From Streptomyces sp. NRRL F-525 (GTDB taxonomy: Bacteria > Actinomycetota > Actinomycetes > Streptomycetales > Streptomycetaceae): a DNA stretch of 64,000 nt. This document shows, in pieces, positions 43,683-54,200 of this stretch. The notes beneath the pieces were generated by a model that had not been told where the DNA came from, did not search any database, and worked only from the letters and a program-made list of their open reading frames with translations. Made by a program: the position numbers and the translations under genes. The number at the start of each line of letters is the position of its first letter. Position 1 is the stretch's first letter. The stretch spans positions 149,056-213,055 of the forward strand of contig NZ_JNXE01000015.1 in NCBI RefSeq assembly GCF_000716605.1, read 5' to 3'.

Positions 43683-44647
43683 ACGACGCGCTCGACGTCG
43701 CCCTGCGACTCCTGATCGTCTTCGTCGTCTTCCTCACCTTCCCCCTGATCGTCGGCCAGACCGAGCACAAGGTGATGGCCCACATGCAGGGCCGCCTCGG
43801 CCCCATGTACGCCGGCGGCTTCCACGGCTGGGCCCAACTCGTCGCGGACGGCGTCAAGTTCGCCCAGAAGGAAGACATCGTCCCGGCGGGCGCGGACCGC
43901 CGTATCTTCCAACTCGCCCCCGCCGTCGCCCTCCTCCCGTACCTCCTCGTCCTCCTCGCCATCCCGATCGGCCCGAGCGAGGGCGCCGTCGGTCAGGTCC
44001 TGGACGCGGGCATCTTCTTCGTCCTCGCGGTGATGGGCGTGAGCGTCCTCGGCTCGCTCATGGCCGGCTGGGCCTCCGCCAACAAGTTCTCCCTCCTCGG
44101 CGGCCTCCGCACCGCCGCGCAACTCCTCGCCTACGAACTCCCCATGCTGCTCACCGCCGCCTCGGTGGCGATGGCGGCCGGCACGGTCTCCCTCCCCGGC
44201 ATCCTCGACGCCTTCCACTGGTGGTGGCTGCCCTGGCAGATCGTCGGCGCGATCGTGTTCTTCGTGGCGGGCCTGGCCGAACTCCAGCGCCCTCCCTTCG
44301 ACATGCCCGTCGCCGACTCCGAGATCATCTTCGGCGCCTACACCGAATACACCGGTCTCCGCTTCGCCCTCTTCCTCCTCGCCGAGTACGCCGGAATCGT
44401 CGTCCTGTGCGGCCTGACCACCGTCCTCTTCCTGGGCGGCTGGCACGGCCCGTGGGGCGCGGACGGCCTCGGCTGGGTGTGGACCCTGCTGAAGACCGGC
44501 ATCCTCGCCTTCGTCGTCATCTGGCTCCGCGTCACCTATCCCCGCCTGCGCGAGGACCAGCTCCAGAAGCTCTCCTGGACCCTCCTCGTCCCCCTCTCCC
44601 TCGCTCAGATCGCCCTCACCGGCATCGTGAAGGTGGTGTTCCTCTGA
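43679..44647 (+). CDS. nuoH: NADH-quinone oxidoreductase subunit H
   Basis: A 322-residue membrane subunit with about eight helices that links the peripheral arm to the proton-pumping subunits. [24 protein letters not shown] is the conserved Q-site loop. The acidic loop reads [19 protein letters not shown] (residues 207-224), where most family members have PEAExE. Thus the first glutamate is Val211 and the second is Asp213. This loop is thought to couple quinone chemistry to proton transfer. The GTG start overlaps the nuoC stop, and TGATG joins it to nuoI. Confidence 0.95.
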   Translation: MNDALDVALRLLIVFVVFLTFPLIVGQTEHKVMAHMQGRLGPMYAGGFHGWAQLVADGVKFAQKEDIVPAGADRRIFQLAPAVALLPYLLVLLAIPIGPSEGAVGQVLDAGIFFVLAVMGVSVLGSLMAGWASANKFSLLGGLRTAAQLLAYELPMLLTAASVAMAAGTVSLPGILDAFHWWWLPWQIVGAIVFFVAGLAELQRPPFDMPVADSEIIFGAYTEYTGLRFALFLLAEYAGIVVLCGLTTVLFLGGWHGPWGADGLGWVWTLLKTGILAFVVIWLRVTYPRLREDQLQKLSWTLLVPLSLAQIALTGIVKVVFL

Positions 44648-45255
44648 TGGCCCCCATCCCCGGCTCCGGTCTGGCCAAGGGCCTGGCCGTCACCCTCCGC
44701 ACGATGACGAAGAAGACCGTCACCGAGCAGTACCCGGACACTCAGCCCGACCTCCCGCCCCGCACCCGCGGCGTCATCGGCCTGTTCGAGGAGAACTGCA
44801 CGGTCTGCATGCTCTGCGCCCGTGAGTGCCCCGACTGGTGCATCTACATCGACTCCCACAAGGAGACGGTCCCGGCGGCTGCCCCCGGCGGCCGTGAGCG
44901 CAGCCGCAACGTTCTGGACCGCTTCGCCATCGACTTCTCCCTGTGCATGTACTGCGGTATCTGCATCGAGGTCTGTCCTTTCGACGCGCTGTTCTGGTCC
45001 CCGGAGTTCGAGTACGCCGAGACCGACATCCACGAACTCACCCACGAACGCGACAAGCTCCGCGAGTGGATGTGGACGGTCCCGGCCCCGCCCGCCCTCG
45101 ACCCCGGCGCCGAGGAACCCAAGGAGATCGCGGCCGCCCGCAAGGCCGCCGAGAAGCTGGCAGCGACGCAGGCCGCAGCGCAGGCCGCGCAGTCCGACCT
45201 CGCAGACCCGGCAGACCCCGCAGACCCCACCGAGCCGTCGGAGGGCCAGTCGTGA
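44647..45255 (+). CDS. nuoI: NADH-quinone oxidoreductase subunit I
   Basis: A 202-residue 2[4Fe-4S] ferredoxin-like subunit. Cluster ligands are Cys51, 54, 57 and 61 ([11 protein letters not shown]) and Cys100, 103, 106 and 110 ([11 protein letters not shown]), carrying clusters N6a and N6b. The tail after residue 160 is Ala/Asp/Pro-rich and looks disordered. Without NuoF and NuoG, NuoI would be the entry point for electrons, for example from reduced ferredoxin. It is linked by TGATG to nuoH and by GTGA to nuoJ. Confidence 0.95.
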   Translation: MAPIPGSGLAKGLAVTLRTMTKKTVTEQYPDTQPDLPPRTRGVIGLFEENCTVCMLCARECPDWCIYIDSHKETVPAAAPGGRERSRNVLDRFAIDFSLCMYCGICIEVCPFDALFWSPEFEYAETDIHELTHERDKLREWMWTVPAPPALDPGAEEPKEIAAARKAAEKLAATQAAAQAAQSDLADPADPADPTEPSEGQS

Positions 45256-46001
45256 CCCTCGCCGAAACCGTCGCCGTGACCGCCACGGCAAGCCTCGCCG
45301 CGCCCCACCCCCACGGCTTCCTCTCCCCGACCGGCGTCGAGATCGCCTTCCTCCTCGTCGGACTGGTCACCTTCGGCGCCGCCCTCGTCAGCGTCACCAC
45401 CAAGCAGCTGGTGCACGCCGCCCTGTGGCTCGTGGTGACCCTCGGGGGCCTCGCCGTCGAATACCTCCTCCTCACCGCCGAGTTCATCGCCTGGGTGCAG
45501 GTCCTCATCTATGTCGGCTCCGTCGTCGTCCTCCTTCTCTTCGGTCTGATGCTCACCAAGGCCCCCATCGGCCGCTCCCCGGACGCCGACTCCGGCAACC
45601 GCTGGGCCGCCCTCGCCGTGGCCGTCGCCGCCGCGGCGGCCCTGGTCTGGGTCGTCGTCGACGCCTTCCGCGCGACCTGGATGGACCTGGACGGTCCGGC
45701 CGCCGGCTCGACCGCGGTGACCGGCGCGAGCCTGTTCCAGAACTGGGTCCTCCCCTTCGAGGCCCTCTCCGTCCTTCTCCTCGCGGCACTGGTCGGCGCG
45801 ATCGTCCTGTCCCGCAAGACGAAGTCGGAGCTGAGCTCTCCCCCTGTGAACTCCCGGGGCGCGACCGGTAGTTCCCCATCCGTCCCGGATTCCCGTAATC
45901 ACACGTTCGGGCGAAACGGCCGTTCTCAAGGCAACGATCCGGCCGACCAGCGCACGCCCACCAAGCCCCACACCCCTACCGAGCAGAAGGGAACCCGCTG
46001 A
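45252..46001 (+). CDS. nuoJ: NADH-quinone oxidoreductase subunit J
   Basis: A 249-residue membrane subunit with five helices ([61 protein letters not shown] and two more). The tail from about residue 195 is a hydrophilic Ser/Thr/Pro-rich extension not seen in short NuoJ proteins. The GTG start overlaps the nuoI stop, and TGATG joins it to nuoK. Confidence 0.94.
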   Translation: MTLAETVAVTATASLAAPHPHGFLSPTGVEIAFLLVGLVTFGAALVSVTTKQLVHAALWLVVTLGGLAVEYLLLTAEFIAWVQVLIYVGSVVVLLLFGLMLTKAPIGRSPDADSGNRWAALAVAVAAAAALVWVVVDAFRATWMDLDGPAAGSTAVTGASLFQNWVLPFEALSVLLLAALVGAIVLSRKTKSELSSPPVNSRGATGSSPSVPDSRNHTFGRNGRSQGNDPADQRTPTKPHTPTEQKGTR

Positions 46002-46444
46002 TGCACCTCGTCTATCCCGCCGTGCTCGCCGCCCTCCTCTTCTGCACCGGCATCTACGGCGTCCTCGCCCGCCGCAACGCGATCCTCGTCCTCATGTCGG
46101 TCGAGCTGATGCTCAACGCCGTCAACCTGAACCTGGTCGCCTTCGACGTCTGGCTCAGCAGGACCGCCGAGGAGAAGCTGCACTCCGGCCAGGCCCTGAC
46201 CCTGTTCACCATCGCCATCGCCGCCGCGGAGATCGGCATCGGCCTGGCGATCGTCCTCGCCGTCTACCGGGGCCGCGGCACCTCGGACATCGACAAGCTC
46301 CGCGACTCGGCCGAGGGCCACGAGACCGACGGCCCGGACGGAACCGACGGCCCGGACGACAGCGGCAACGGCGACGACAACGACAGCGGCAACGACAACG
46401 GCCCCCAGCCCCCCACGGCCAAGAAGGCTGAGGCCACCGCGTGA
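46001..46444 (+). CDS. nuoK: NADH-quinone oxidoreductase subunit K
   Basis: A 147-residue membrane subunit with three helices. The conserved glutamates are in [18 protein letters not shown] and [19 protein letters not shown]. The usual length is about 100 residues; the last 45 are an added acidic Asp/Gly/Asn-rich tail. It overlaps nuoJ by 1 bp and nuoL by 4 bp. Confidence 0.94.
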   Translation: MHLVYPAVLAALLFCTGIYGVLARRNAILVLMSVELMLNAVNLNLVAFDVWLSRTAEEKLHSGQALTLFTIAIAAAEIGIGLAIVLAVYRGRGTSDIDKLRDSAEGHETDGPDGTDGPDDSGNGDDNDSGNDNGPQPPTAKKAEATA

Positions 46445-48435
46445 CCACGACCACCCTCGCCGTCCTCGTCCCCCTCCTCCCGTTCCTGGGCGCCGCGGCC
46501 GGCCTGCTCCTGGGCCGGACCGCCCCCGGGTTCGTCCGCCCGCTCGCCGTCCTGCCGTCGCTCGCCGCGCTCGCGCTGGCCGCGGTCGTCGCCGTACGAC
46601 AGGGCGGCGACGCGGCCATCGACTCCGCCACCGAACTCACGCCCACCGGCTCGGTCCCGATCGAACTCGCCCTGCACATCGACGGCTTCGCCGCCCTCGT
46701 CGCCGTGCTGGTCGCCTTCGTCGCCACCTGTGTGCAGATCTACTCGACGGGCTACCTGCGCGACGACCCGCGCTACCCCTCGTACGCGGCCCTCGTCTCC
46801 CTCTTCACCTCCGCGATGCTCCTCGTCGTCTACTCCGGCGACCTGATCGTGCTGCTGGTCGGCTGGGAGGTCATGGGCATCTGCTCCTACTTCCTCGTCG
46901 GCCACTACTGGGAGACCCCGGAGGCCCGCGCCGCCTCCATCAAGGCCTTCCTCGTCACCAAACTCGGTGATGTCCCCTTCCTGATCGGCCTGTTCGCGCT
47001 CGCCACCGACGCCGGGTCCTTCCGCATCACCAAGGTCCTGAGCACCGTCGCGCACGGCGGGCTGCACCACCCGACGCTGATCGCGCTGCTGCTCCTGGCC
47101 GGCGTGGCGGGCAAGTCGGCGCAGTTCCCGCTGCACACCTGGCTCCCCGACGCGATGGCGGGCCCCACCCCCGTCTCCGCGCTGATCCACGCCGCGACGA
47201 TGGTCGCCGCCGGTGTCTACTTCGTCGCCCGGCTCCTTCCGGTCTTCGAGGCCTCCTCGGCCGCGATGGTCGTCCTCGCCGTGATGGCCGCCGTGACGAT
47301 GGCCGGGTCGGGCCTCGCCGCGCTCGCCCAGGACGACATCAAGCGCGTCCTCGCGTACTCGACGATCGGTCAACTCGGCTACATGACGGGCGCCCTGGCC
47401 GTCGGCGACCGCGGTGCCGCCGTCTTCCACCTCCTGTCCCACGGCGCCTTCAAGGCGCTGCTCTTCCTCGCGGCCGGCGTGATCATCCACGCCTCCGGCA
47501 CCAACTCGCTCGCCGCCATGTCCCGCATGGGCAACCTCCGCGCCCGCGTCCCCGACGCCTTCTGGACGATGACCGTGGCGCTCCTCGCGCTCGCCGCGAT
47601 CCCGCCCTTCAGCGGCTTCTTCTCCAAGGAGTCCGTCCTCGGCGCCGCCGAACACGCGGCCACCGGAGACACCGCGCACATCCCCGGCACAGCGGGCTGG
47701 ATCGTCCTCGTCGCCGGTCTGCTCGCCGCCCTCCTCACCGCCGCGTACGCGACGCGCCTGTGGCTGCTCGCCTTCCACGGACGGGGAGTTGAGGCCCCGG
47801 ACCACGGCAGGCAGCCGGTCGCGATGAACGCCGTGCTGTGGGTGCTCGCCGTACCGTCCCTCGCCCTCGGCGGACTTGCCTACCGCGTGCTCCCCGACTG
47901 GTTCGACGGCCGCGACCTCACCCCGACGCTCACCACCTCGGTGCTCGGCACGGGCGTAGCCCTCGTCGGCGGCATCGTCACCTACGGCGCCTGGCGCCAC
48001 ACCACCGCGTTCGCGGCCGGCGCGCCCCTGGGTGCGGTCGCGGCCCATCCGGAGGGCGACGCCGGACTCGTCGAGGCCGAGGCCATCGCGAGCCACACGC
48101 CCGCCTACGGAGACGTCGCCTCGGCACCCGACCCGGCGGACCCGGGCCGCCTCCTGCTCGGCCCGCTGCACCGCCACGCGGCCACCGGCTTCCACCTGGA
48201 CGCTGTCTACGGGGCGCTGTTCGTCCGCCCCGTGCTGGCGGCGGCGGGTCTCGTCCGGTTCCTGGACCGCGAGGTCGTCGACACCTACGTACGCGGCGCG
48301 GGCACCCTGCCCCGCCTGCTCGGTGCCGCCGTACGGCGCGCCCAGACCGGCAACATGCAGACCTATGTGAGCGCGCTGCTCGCCGGCACCGTCGTCCTGA
48401 CGGTCGCCGTCCTCCTCGTCGCCACGGGAGCGTGA
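46441..48435 (+). CDS. nuoL: NADH-quinone oxidoreductase subunit L
   Basis: A 664-residue antiporter-like proton-pumping subunit with about 15 helices. Signatures: [23 protein letters not shown] (helix 5 with the essential glutamate), [35 protein letters not shown] and [18 protein letters not shown]. The C-terminal lateral helix that clamps NuoM and NuoN is preceded by a Pro/Asp-rich segment. GTG overlaps the nuoK stop. Confidence 0.95.
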   Translation: MTTTTLAVLVPLLPFLGAAAGLLLGRTAPGFVRPLAVLPSLAALALAAVVAVRQGGDAAIDSATELTPTGSVPIELALHIDGFAALVAVLVAFVATCVQIYSTGYLRDDPRYPSYAALVSLFTSAMLLVVYSGDLIVLLVGWEVMGICSYFLVGHYWETPEARAASIKAFLVTKLGDVPFLIGLFALATDAGSFRITKVLSTVAHGGLHHPTLIALLLLAGVAGKSAQFPLHTWLPDAMAGPTPVSALIHAATMVAAGVYFVARLLPVFEASSAAMVVLAVMAAVTMAGSGLAALAQDDIKRVLAYSTIGQLGYMTGALAVGDRGAAVFHLLSHGAFKALLFLAAGVIIHASGTNSLAAMSRMGNLRARVPDAFWTMTVALLALAAIPPFSGFFSKESVLGAAEHAATGDTAHIPGTAGWIVLVAGLLAALLTAAYATRLWLLAFHGRGVEAPDHGRQPVAMNAVLWVLAVPSLALGGLAYRVLPDWFDGRDLTPTLTTSVLGTGVALVGGIVTYGAWRHTTAFAAGAPLGAVAAHPEGDAGLVEAEAIASHTPAYGDVASAPDPADPGRLLLGPLHRHAATGFHLDAVYGALFVRPVLAAAGLVRFLDREVVDTYVRGAGTLPRLLGAAVRRAQTGNMQTYVSALLAGTVVLTVAVLLVATGA

Positions 48436-48441
48436 GCAGGC

Positions 48442-50016
48442 GTGATCGATATCAACGAGTCCGTGATGCAGGTCCTTCTGGCGTTCATCGTCGTCGGCCC
48501 GCTCCTCGGCGCCGTCACCGCCCTGCTGCCCGCCCCGCCCGGGCTGAAGGGGAAGTCGCCCGAGCAGGCCGTCCTACGGCACGGCGTGACCGTGACCGGC
48601 GTGATCCTCATCGCCGCGATCGTCCTCGCGCTCGGCTTCGACCACGACCACCCGTCGAAGATGCAGGCCACGACCGACATCAGCTGGATCCCCGCACTCG
48701 ACGTGCGCATCCACCTCGGCATCGACGGCATCTCCCTCCCCCTCCTGGTCCTGACCGCGCTGCTGACTTTCCTCTGCGCGCTCTACTCCTACTTCAAGAT
48801 GCCTACGGGTCCGTCCCCGAAGGCGTTCGTCGCCCTGATCCTCGTCCTGGAGTCCGGCACCCTTGCCACCTTCGCCGTCCTCGACCTGATCCTCTTCTTC
48901 CTCGCCTTCGAGACCGTCCTCATCCCGATGTACTTCCTCATCGCCCGCTGGGGCGGTGCTCAACGGACCCAGGCCGCCTGGAAGTTCATCCTCTTCACGC
49001 TGCTCGGCTCCGTCGTCATGCTGCTCGGCCTGCTCCTGATCGGAATCAAGGCGGGCACATTCGACATGGTGGCACTCGCCACTGACAACGGCCGGTCGCT
49101 GACCACATCCGTGCAGGTCATCGCCGTTCTGGCGATCGGGATCGGGCTCGCGGTCAAGACCCCGATGTGGCCGCTGCACAGCTGGCTGCCCGACGCCCAC
49201 ACCGCCGCCCCGACCGTCGGCTCGGTCCTGCTCGCCGGCGTGCTGCTCAAGATGGGCACGTACGGCTTCGTCCGCATCCTGCTGCCGATCGCGCCGGACG
49301 GCATGCACACCTTCGCGCCGTACCTCGCCGCCTTCGCCGTCGTCGGCATCATCTACGGCTCCCTGGCCTGCCTCGCCCTTGTCAGACAGGGCGCGAAGGG
49401 CGACCTCAAGCGCCTCATCGCGTACTCCTCCGTCGGCCACATGGGCTTCGTCCTGCTCGGCATCTCGACGATGACGCCGACCGGCGTGAACGGCGCGCTC
49501 TTCGCCAACATCGCCCACGGCCTCATCACCGGCCTGTTGTTCTTCCTCGTCGGTGCCCTCAAGGACCGCACGGGCAGCACCGATCTCGACACCCTGGCCG
49601 AGGAGACCGGCGCGGCCCTCTACGGCAAGGCACCACGCCTCGGCGGCCTGCTCGCGTTCGCCGCCGTCGCCTCGCTCGGCCTGCCCGGACTCGCGGGATT
49701 CTGGGGCGAGATGCTCGCGCTGTTCGGCGCGTTCAAGCCCGCCGCCGACCTCAGCCGCCCCGCGTTCCTCACCTTCATGGCGATCGCGGCCTTCGGTACT
49801 CTCCTGACGGCCGCGTACATGCTCGCCGTGGTCCGCCGCGTCTGCATGGGCGCCGTGGCGCAGGAAGCGCCGAAGCTCGCCGACGTCCAGACGTACGAGT
49901 TCGCGGCCTGGACCCCGCTCGTCGCCCTCACCGTCGCCGCCGGCCTGTGGCCGAAGGCACTCCTCGGCCTGACCGACCCGGCCGTGCAGCAGCTCCTCGC
50001 AGGAGGCACCCGATGA
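48442..50016 (+). CDS. nuoM: NADH-quinone oxidoreductase subunit M
   Basis: A 524-residue antiporter-like subunit with 14 helices. AFETVLIPMYFLIARWGG carries the essential glutamate, and PLHSWLPDAHTAAPTVGSVLLAGVLLKMGTYGFVRI and DLKRLIAYSSVGHMGFVLLG are family signatures. Start GTG 48442, 6 bp after nuoL. It overlaps nuoN by 4 bp (ATGA). Confidence 0.95.
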   Translation: MIDINESVMQVLLAFIVVGPLLGAVTALLPAPPGLKGKSPEQAVLRHGVTVTGVILIAAIVLALGFDHDHPSKMQATTDISWIPALDVRIHLGIDGISLPLLVLTALLTFLCALYSYFKMPTGPSPKAFVALILVLESGTLATFAVLDLILFFLAFETVLIPMYFLIARWGGAQRTQAAWKFILFTLLGSVVMLLGLLLIGIKAGTFDMVALATDNGRSLTTSVQVIAVLAIGIGLAVKTPMWPLHSWLPDAHTAAPTVGSVLLAGVLLKMGTYGFVRILLPIAPDGMHTFAPYLAAFAVVGIIYGSLACLALVRQGAKGDLKRLIAYSSVGHMGFVLLGISTMTPTGVNGALFANIAHGLITGLLFFLVGALKDRTGSTDLDTLAEETGAALYGKAPRLGGLLAFAAVASLGLPGLAGFWGEMLALFGAFKPAADLSRPAFLTFMAIAAFGTLLTAAYMLAVVRRVCMGAVAQEAPKLADVQTYEFAAWTPLVALTVAAGLWPKALLGLTDPAVQQLLAGGTR

Positions 50017-51536
50017 GCGCCCTGGCCCAGCCTCTCGCGGAATCGATGGTCCAGTCCGTCGACTGGCTCGCGATCGCGCCGCCCACCATCACGGCGGTCG
50101 TCGGCCTGGTGGTCCTCGTCGCCGACCTGTTCCTCCAGGAGGCCAGAAAAGCACTCCTGGGCTGGGTGTCGGTCGCGGGCTTGGCCGCCTCCGCCCTGAT
50201 GCTGCTGCCCCTCCTGGACGGCGACCGCGCCACCTTCTGTCTCACCGGCGACGCGACCGCCTGCAGCTATACGGCGGACCGCTTCACCCTGGTCATCCAG
50301 TTCCTGGTCCTCGGCGGCGCCCTCCTCGCGGCCCTCCTGTCGATCACAACCCTGAAGGACGCCGACAAGGGACTCCCCGAAGGGGAGTACTGGTTCCTGC
50401 TGCTGTCCTCCGCCGCGGGCGCCGCCCTGCTGCCCGCCTCCCGCGACCTCGCGACCCTGATCGTCGCCCTGGAGGTCGCCTCCCTGCCGGCGTTCGCCCT
50501 CGTCGGCATCCGGCACGGCGACAAGAAGTCCGCCGAAGCGGCCCTGAAGTTCTTCCTGTCCTCGGTCACCGCGACCGCGGTCAGCCTGATGGGCGTCAGC
50601 TTCGTGTACGCCACCACGGGCACCCTGTACCTCACCCGGATCGCCGACCGCATCCAGCACGTCGACGGCCACTTCCACACCCTCGCCCAGACCGGCGTCG
50701 CCCTCACCCTCGTCGGCTTCGCCTTCAAGACGGCCGCCGTCCCTTTCCACTTCTGGGTACCCGACACCTACGTAGGAGCGCCCCTCCCGATCGCCGCCTA
50801 CTTGTCGGTCGTCGGCAAGGCGGTCGGCTTCTCCGGCCTGATCCTTGTCACCGTCGTCGCCTTCCCGTCGTACGCCGACGTGTGGGGCCCGGCACTCGCC
50901 GCGCTGGCCGCCCTCACCATGACGGTCGGCAACCTGGGCGCCCTGCGCCAACAGGCCACGCGCGCGTACAGCGCGGTACGGCTGCTCGCCTGGTCCTCCG
51001 TCGGCCAGGCCGGCTACCTCCTGGTGCCGATCGCCGCAGCCGCGTACTCCAAGGACGCCCAGAAGTCGATCGGCTCCACCGTCGCCTACGCCCTCATGTA
51101 CGCCGCCGTGAACCTCGGCGCGTTCACGGTGGCCGCCCTGGTGGGCCGTAGCAGAGCCCTCAACCGCGTCAGCGACTACCGGGGCCTGTACGCGTCGAAT
51201 CCGCTCGCAGCCCTGCTCCTGGCCTTCTTCCTGCTGTGCCTCGCCGGGCTGCCGCCGGGTGTCATCGGGCTCTTCGCCAAGGTGACCGTCTTCTCGGCGG
51301 CCGTCGACGCGGGACTGGGCTGGCTGGCCGTCGTCATGGCCGTCAACGTGGTGATCGCGCTGTTCTACTACCTCCAGTGGACGGCCCTGCTGTTCCGCGC
51401 CCCCGAGGGCGAGCACGCCAAGCACCGCGTCCCCGCGCCCCTCACCGCCGCGCTCGCCCTCACCGGAGCCCTCGGGATCGCCCTCTCCGGAGCACCCCAA
51501 CTGGTCCTGCGCTTCGCCGCCACCGGACTCTTCTGA
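50013..51536 (+). CDS. nuoN: NADH-quinone oxidoreductase subunit N
   Basis: A 507-residue antiporter-like subunit with 14 helices, the last gene of this operon. LIVALEVASLPAFALVGIRHGDKKSAEAALKFFLSS and PFHFWVPDTYVGAPLPIAAYLSVVGKAVGFS are conserved, including the helix-5 glutamate and helix-7 lysine. The stop is followed by 189 bp without an obvious strong terminator before htpX, so some read-through is possible. Confidence 0.95.
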   Translation: MSALAQPLAESMVQSVDWLAIAPPTITAVVGLVVLVADLFLQEARKALLGWVSVAGLAASALMLLPLLDGDRATFCLTGDATACSYTADRFTLVIQFLVLGGALLAALLSITTLKDADKGLPEGEYWFLLLSSAAGAALLPASRDLATLIVALEVASLPAFALVGIRHGDKKSAEAALKFFLSSVTATAVSLMGVSFVYATTGTLYLTRIADRIQHVDGHFHTLAQTGVALTLVGFAFKTAAVPFHFWVPDTYVGAPLPIAAYLSVVGKAVGFSGLILVTVVAFPSYADVWGPALAALAALTMTVGNLGALRQQATRAYSAVRLLAWSSVGQAGYLLVPIAAAAYSKDAQKSIGSTVAYALMYAAVNLGAFTVAALVGRSRALNRVSDYRGLYASNPLAALLLAFFLLCLAGLPPGVIGLFAKVTVFSAAVDAGLGWLAVVMAVNVVIALFYYLQWTALLFRAPEGEHAKHRVPAPLTAALALTGALGIALSGAPQLVLRFAATGLF

Positions 51537-51725
51537 GCCACCGGCACATACCACCGTCCTCACCCGGACGGCCCACCCCCGGCGTCGTGCGCACAAGGGA
51601 ACTAGAGCCTCCCGCCTGGCGTTGACCAGTACGGGAGGGTCCACTGGACGTGACACCACGGCACCAGTGGCATCAGAGATCAGCAAGCAAAGGGTTCCCC
51701 TGCTGCACGATTTGGAGGGCGTACC

Positions 51726-52589
51726 GTGCACCGCCGGCACAACGGGCTCAGGACCGCAGTTCTCCTCGGGGGACTGTCCGCACTCATCATCGTCATCGGC
51801 AGTTTCTTCGGCCGCACGGGCCTCGTCGTAGCGGTCGTGATCGCGCTGGGCACGAACGCGTACGCGTACTGGAACAGCGACAAACTGGCGCTACGCGCGA
51901 TGCGCGCCCGCCCGGTGAGCGAGTTCGAGGCCCCGGCCCTGTACCGGATGGTCCGCGACCTCTCCACCCAGGCCCGCCAGCCGATGCCGCGCCTGTACAT
52001 CTCGCCCACGGAGGCCCCCAACGCCTTCGCGACGGGCCGCAACCCGCGCAACGCCGCCGTGTGCTGCACGGAAGGCATCCTGCGCATCCTGGACGAGCGC
52101 GAGCTGCGCGGAGTCATCGGGCACGAACTCAGCCATGTCTACAACCGCGACATCCTGATCTCGTCGGTCGCCGGCGCCCTCGCCTCGGTGATCATGTTCC
52201 TGGTCAACTTCGCCTGGCTGATCCCGATCGGCCGCTCGAACGACGACGACGGCCCCGGCATCCTGGGCATGCTGCTGATCATGATCCTGGGCCCCCTCGC
52301 GGCCAGCCTCATCCAGTTGGCCATCAGCCGCTCCAGGGAGTACGAGGCGGACGCGTCCGGCGCCCAACTCACCGGAGACCCCCTCGCCCTCGCGAGCGCG
52401 CTGCGCAAGCTCGACGCCGGCACCAAGCAGCTTCCGCTGCCCCCGGAGCCCCGCATCGAGACCGCGAGCCACATGATGATCGCGAACCCCTTCCGCCCGG
52501 GCCAGGGACTCTCCAAGATGTTCTCGACACACCCGCCGATGGCGGAGCGCATCGCCCGGCTCGAGAAGATGGCAGGTCGCCCTCAGTGA
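51726..52589 (+). CDS. htpX: Membrane protease HtpX (M48 family)
   Basis: A 287-residue membrane zinc protease. Two N-terminal helices ([34 protein letters not shown]) precede the catalytic HELSH at residues 133-137; the third ligand is in [10 protein letters not shown]. HtpX degrades misfolded membrane proteins in quality control with FtsH. GTG 51726 follows GGAGGGCGTACC. It overlaps the next gene by 4 bp. Confidence 0.94.
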   Translation: MHRRHNGLRTAVLLGGLSALIIVIGSFFGRTGLVVAVVIALGTNAYAYWNSDKLALRAMRARPVSEFEAPALYRMVRDLSTQARQPMPRLYISPTEAPNAFATGRNPRNAAVCCTEGILRILDERELRGVIGHELSHVYNRDILISSVAGALASVIMFLVNFAWLIPIGRSNDDDGPGILGMLLIMILGPLAASLIQLAISRSREYEADASGAQLTGDPLALASALRKLDAGTKQLPLPPEPRIETASHMMIANPFRPGQGLSKMFSTHPPMAERIARLEKMAGRPQ

Positions 52590-52978
52590 AAACCATCCTG
52601 AACGTCATTTGGCTCGTCCTGAGCGGCTTCTGGCTGTTCCTCGGGTACCTGCTCGCCGGCGCGCTGCTGTGCATCACCATCATCGGCATCCCCTTCGGGA
52701 TCGCCGCCTTCCGTATCGGCGTCTACGCCCTGTGGCCCTTCGGGTACACGACGGTCGAGCGCCGGGACGCGGGCGCCCCCTCCTGCGTGGGCAACGTCCT
52801 GTGGCTGGTCCTCGCGGGCTGGTGGCTTGCCCTCGCGCACATCGTCACCGGCATCGCCATGTGCATCACGATCATCGGCATCCCGTTCGGCATCGCCAAC
52901 TTCAAGCTGATCCCGGTCTCGCTGTTCCCCCTGGGCCGCGAAATCGTGCCCACGGACCAGCCGTTCGCCACCCGCTGA
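52586..52978 (+). CDS. YccF-domain membrane protein
   Basis: A 130-residue membrane protein with two copies of the YccF (DUF307) motif. The repeat [24 protein letters not shown] and [24 protein letters not shown], with a helix before each, is characteristic. Function unknown; it may relate to envelope stress, fitting its GTGA coupling to htpX. The start GTG overlaps the htpX stop. Confidence 0.9.
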   Translation: MKTILNVIWLVLSGFWLFLGYLLAGALLCITIIGIPFGIAAFRIGVYALWPFGYTTVERRDAGAPSCVGNVLWLVLAGWWLALAHIVTGIAMCITIIGIPFGIANFKLIPVSLFPLGREIVPTDQPFATR

Positions 52979-52990
52979 CGGCGGGCAGCG

Positions 52991-54148
52991 GTGGGGGCGC
53001 CGAAGTACGTCCTGCTGTCGTACGACGAAGGGGCCGAGTCCACCGGCGAGCACGGCTACGAGGAGACCTGGGCGCTGTGCGAGGACGCCGAGGACCTCTT
53101 CGCCGACCCGGTCCCTCCCGCGCGCGGGACGTACGAACTGCTCGGCTGCGCACCCGAGGGCGACCTGCGAACAGCCCTCGCACGCGCGCGTGCCGACGGT
53201 TCGGCGCCGCTCGGCCTGCTCGCCCTGGAGACCCTCGACAAGACGGGCAGGGGAGAGGGCGAGTGGTGGCTGGAGGACGTACGCGTCGTAGGCGACCGCC
53301 CGTGCGCGCGTGACCTGTCGTTGAGGGACATCACCGTCGAGGGCAGCCAGTCCGACGACAACCCCTACGACTATCCGGAGTGCCCGCCCCTGTCCCCGGG
53401 CTACCGAATACGGGGCGCGGACGGTGAACCATGGGGCGTCTGCCGGGACTTGGCCCATGTTCAGGAGGGGCCGCCCGAACAACTGGACCCTCCCGTACGC
53501 CTGTTGGGCTGTTCCCCGCAAGGTGCGCTGAGGGCGGCACTGGACGGCGGGGAAGAGGACCTGGGCCACGTCAAGGTGGTGCGCATCGACGCGTCCGGCA
53601 GACCCGTACAGCCCGCCGCCGAGGGCGAGTTACGGGCCTGGATCCCGTCCGCACGCGGCCCGGGCCTCGTCGACCTCACCCTCGACCCCTGGTCGGAACG
53701 GCCACCGCTCGCGGCCCGCGAGGTGTGGGACCTGTGGGGCGAGGGCCGCCCCTCCGAACCCGGCCGCTGGGCAGGTTGCAGCCCCGACGGCCGCCGGTTC
53801 TGGGCCGACACGGCCCTGGCGAACCACGCCCATGACGCCCCGAACCGTCCACCGGGCACCACCTACCACCTCGACGGCAGCCACGTCACCGACGCACCGG
53901 GCTTCTTCTGCGCCCTGGGCGAGGCGGTCAACGGCCCAGCCGGATACTTCGGTTGGGGCCTGGACGCCCTGGACGACTGCCTGCGCGGCCGCTGGGGAGC
54001 CACTTTGCCCTTCACCCTCGTCTGGCACGACGCCGCCGTCGCCCGCGCCTGCCTCGGCGTCACCCCGCACGCAGGCCGGCGCCCGCCGACGTTCGAGGAG
54101 TTGCTCGCTTTCCTCACCGAACGGCACGTCGAAGTCCGCCTGGCCTGA
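52991..54148 (+). CDS. Barstar-domain protein with N-terminal repeats
   Basis: A 385-residue protein. The C-terminal 100 residues (TTYHLDGSHVTDAPGFFCALGEAVNGPAGYFGWGLDALDDCLRG, TLPFTLVWHDAAVA) have the barstar fold that inhibits barnase-type ribonucleases. The N-terminal part contains three short repeats around PPARGTYELLGCAPEGDLRTAL, PVRLLGCSPQGALRAAL and RWAGCSPDGRRFWADTAL. GTG 52991 lies 12 bp after the YccF stop, with GGCGGGCAGCGG upstream. No matching RNase toxin gene is in the window. It may be an orphan immunity protein. Confidence 0.8.
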   Translation: MGAPKYVLLSYDEGAESTGEHGYEETWALCEDAEDLFADPVPPARGTYELLGCAPEGDLRTALARARADGSAPLGLLALETLDKTGRGEGEWWLEDVRVVGDRPCARDLSLRDITVEGSQSDDNPYDYPECPPLSPGYRIRGADGEPWGVCRDLAHVQEGPPEQLDPPVRLLGCSPQGALRAALDGGEEDLGHVKVVRIDASGRPVQPAAEGELRAWIPSARGPGLVDLTLDPWSERPPLAAREVWDLWGEGRPSEPGRWAGCSPDGRRFWADTALANHAHDAPNRPPGTTYHLDGSHVTDAPGFFCALGEAVNGPAGYFGWGLDALDDCLRGRWGATLPFTLVWHDAAVARACLGVTPHAGRRPPTFEELLAFLTERHVEVRLA

Positions 54149-54200
54149 CGGCACCCGTCACCGCATGACGCCCGCCGACTCCCGCCCCGCGACCAGCAGG

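Noticed and set aside
42758..44446. 562-codon leftward open frame opposite nuoC/nuoH
   Set aside because: It is antisense to conserved nuo genes, with a Glu/Gly/Asp-rich translation that is a mirror of GC-rich coding sequence.
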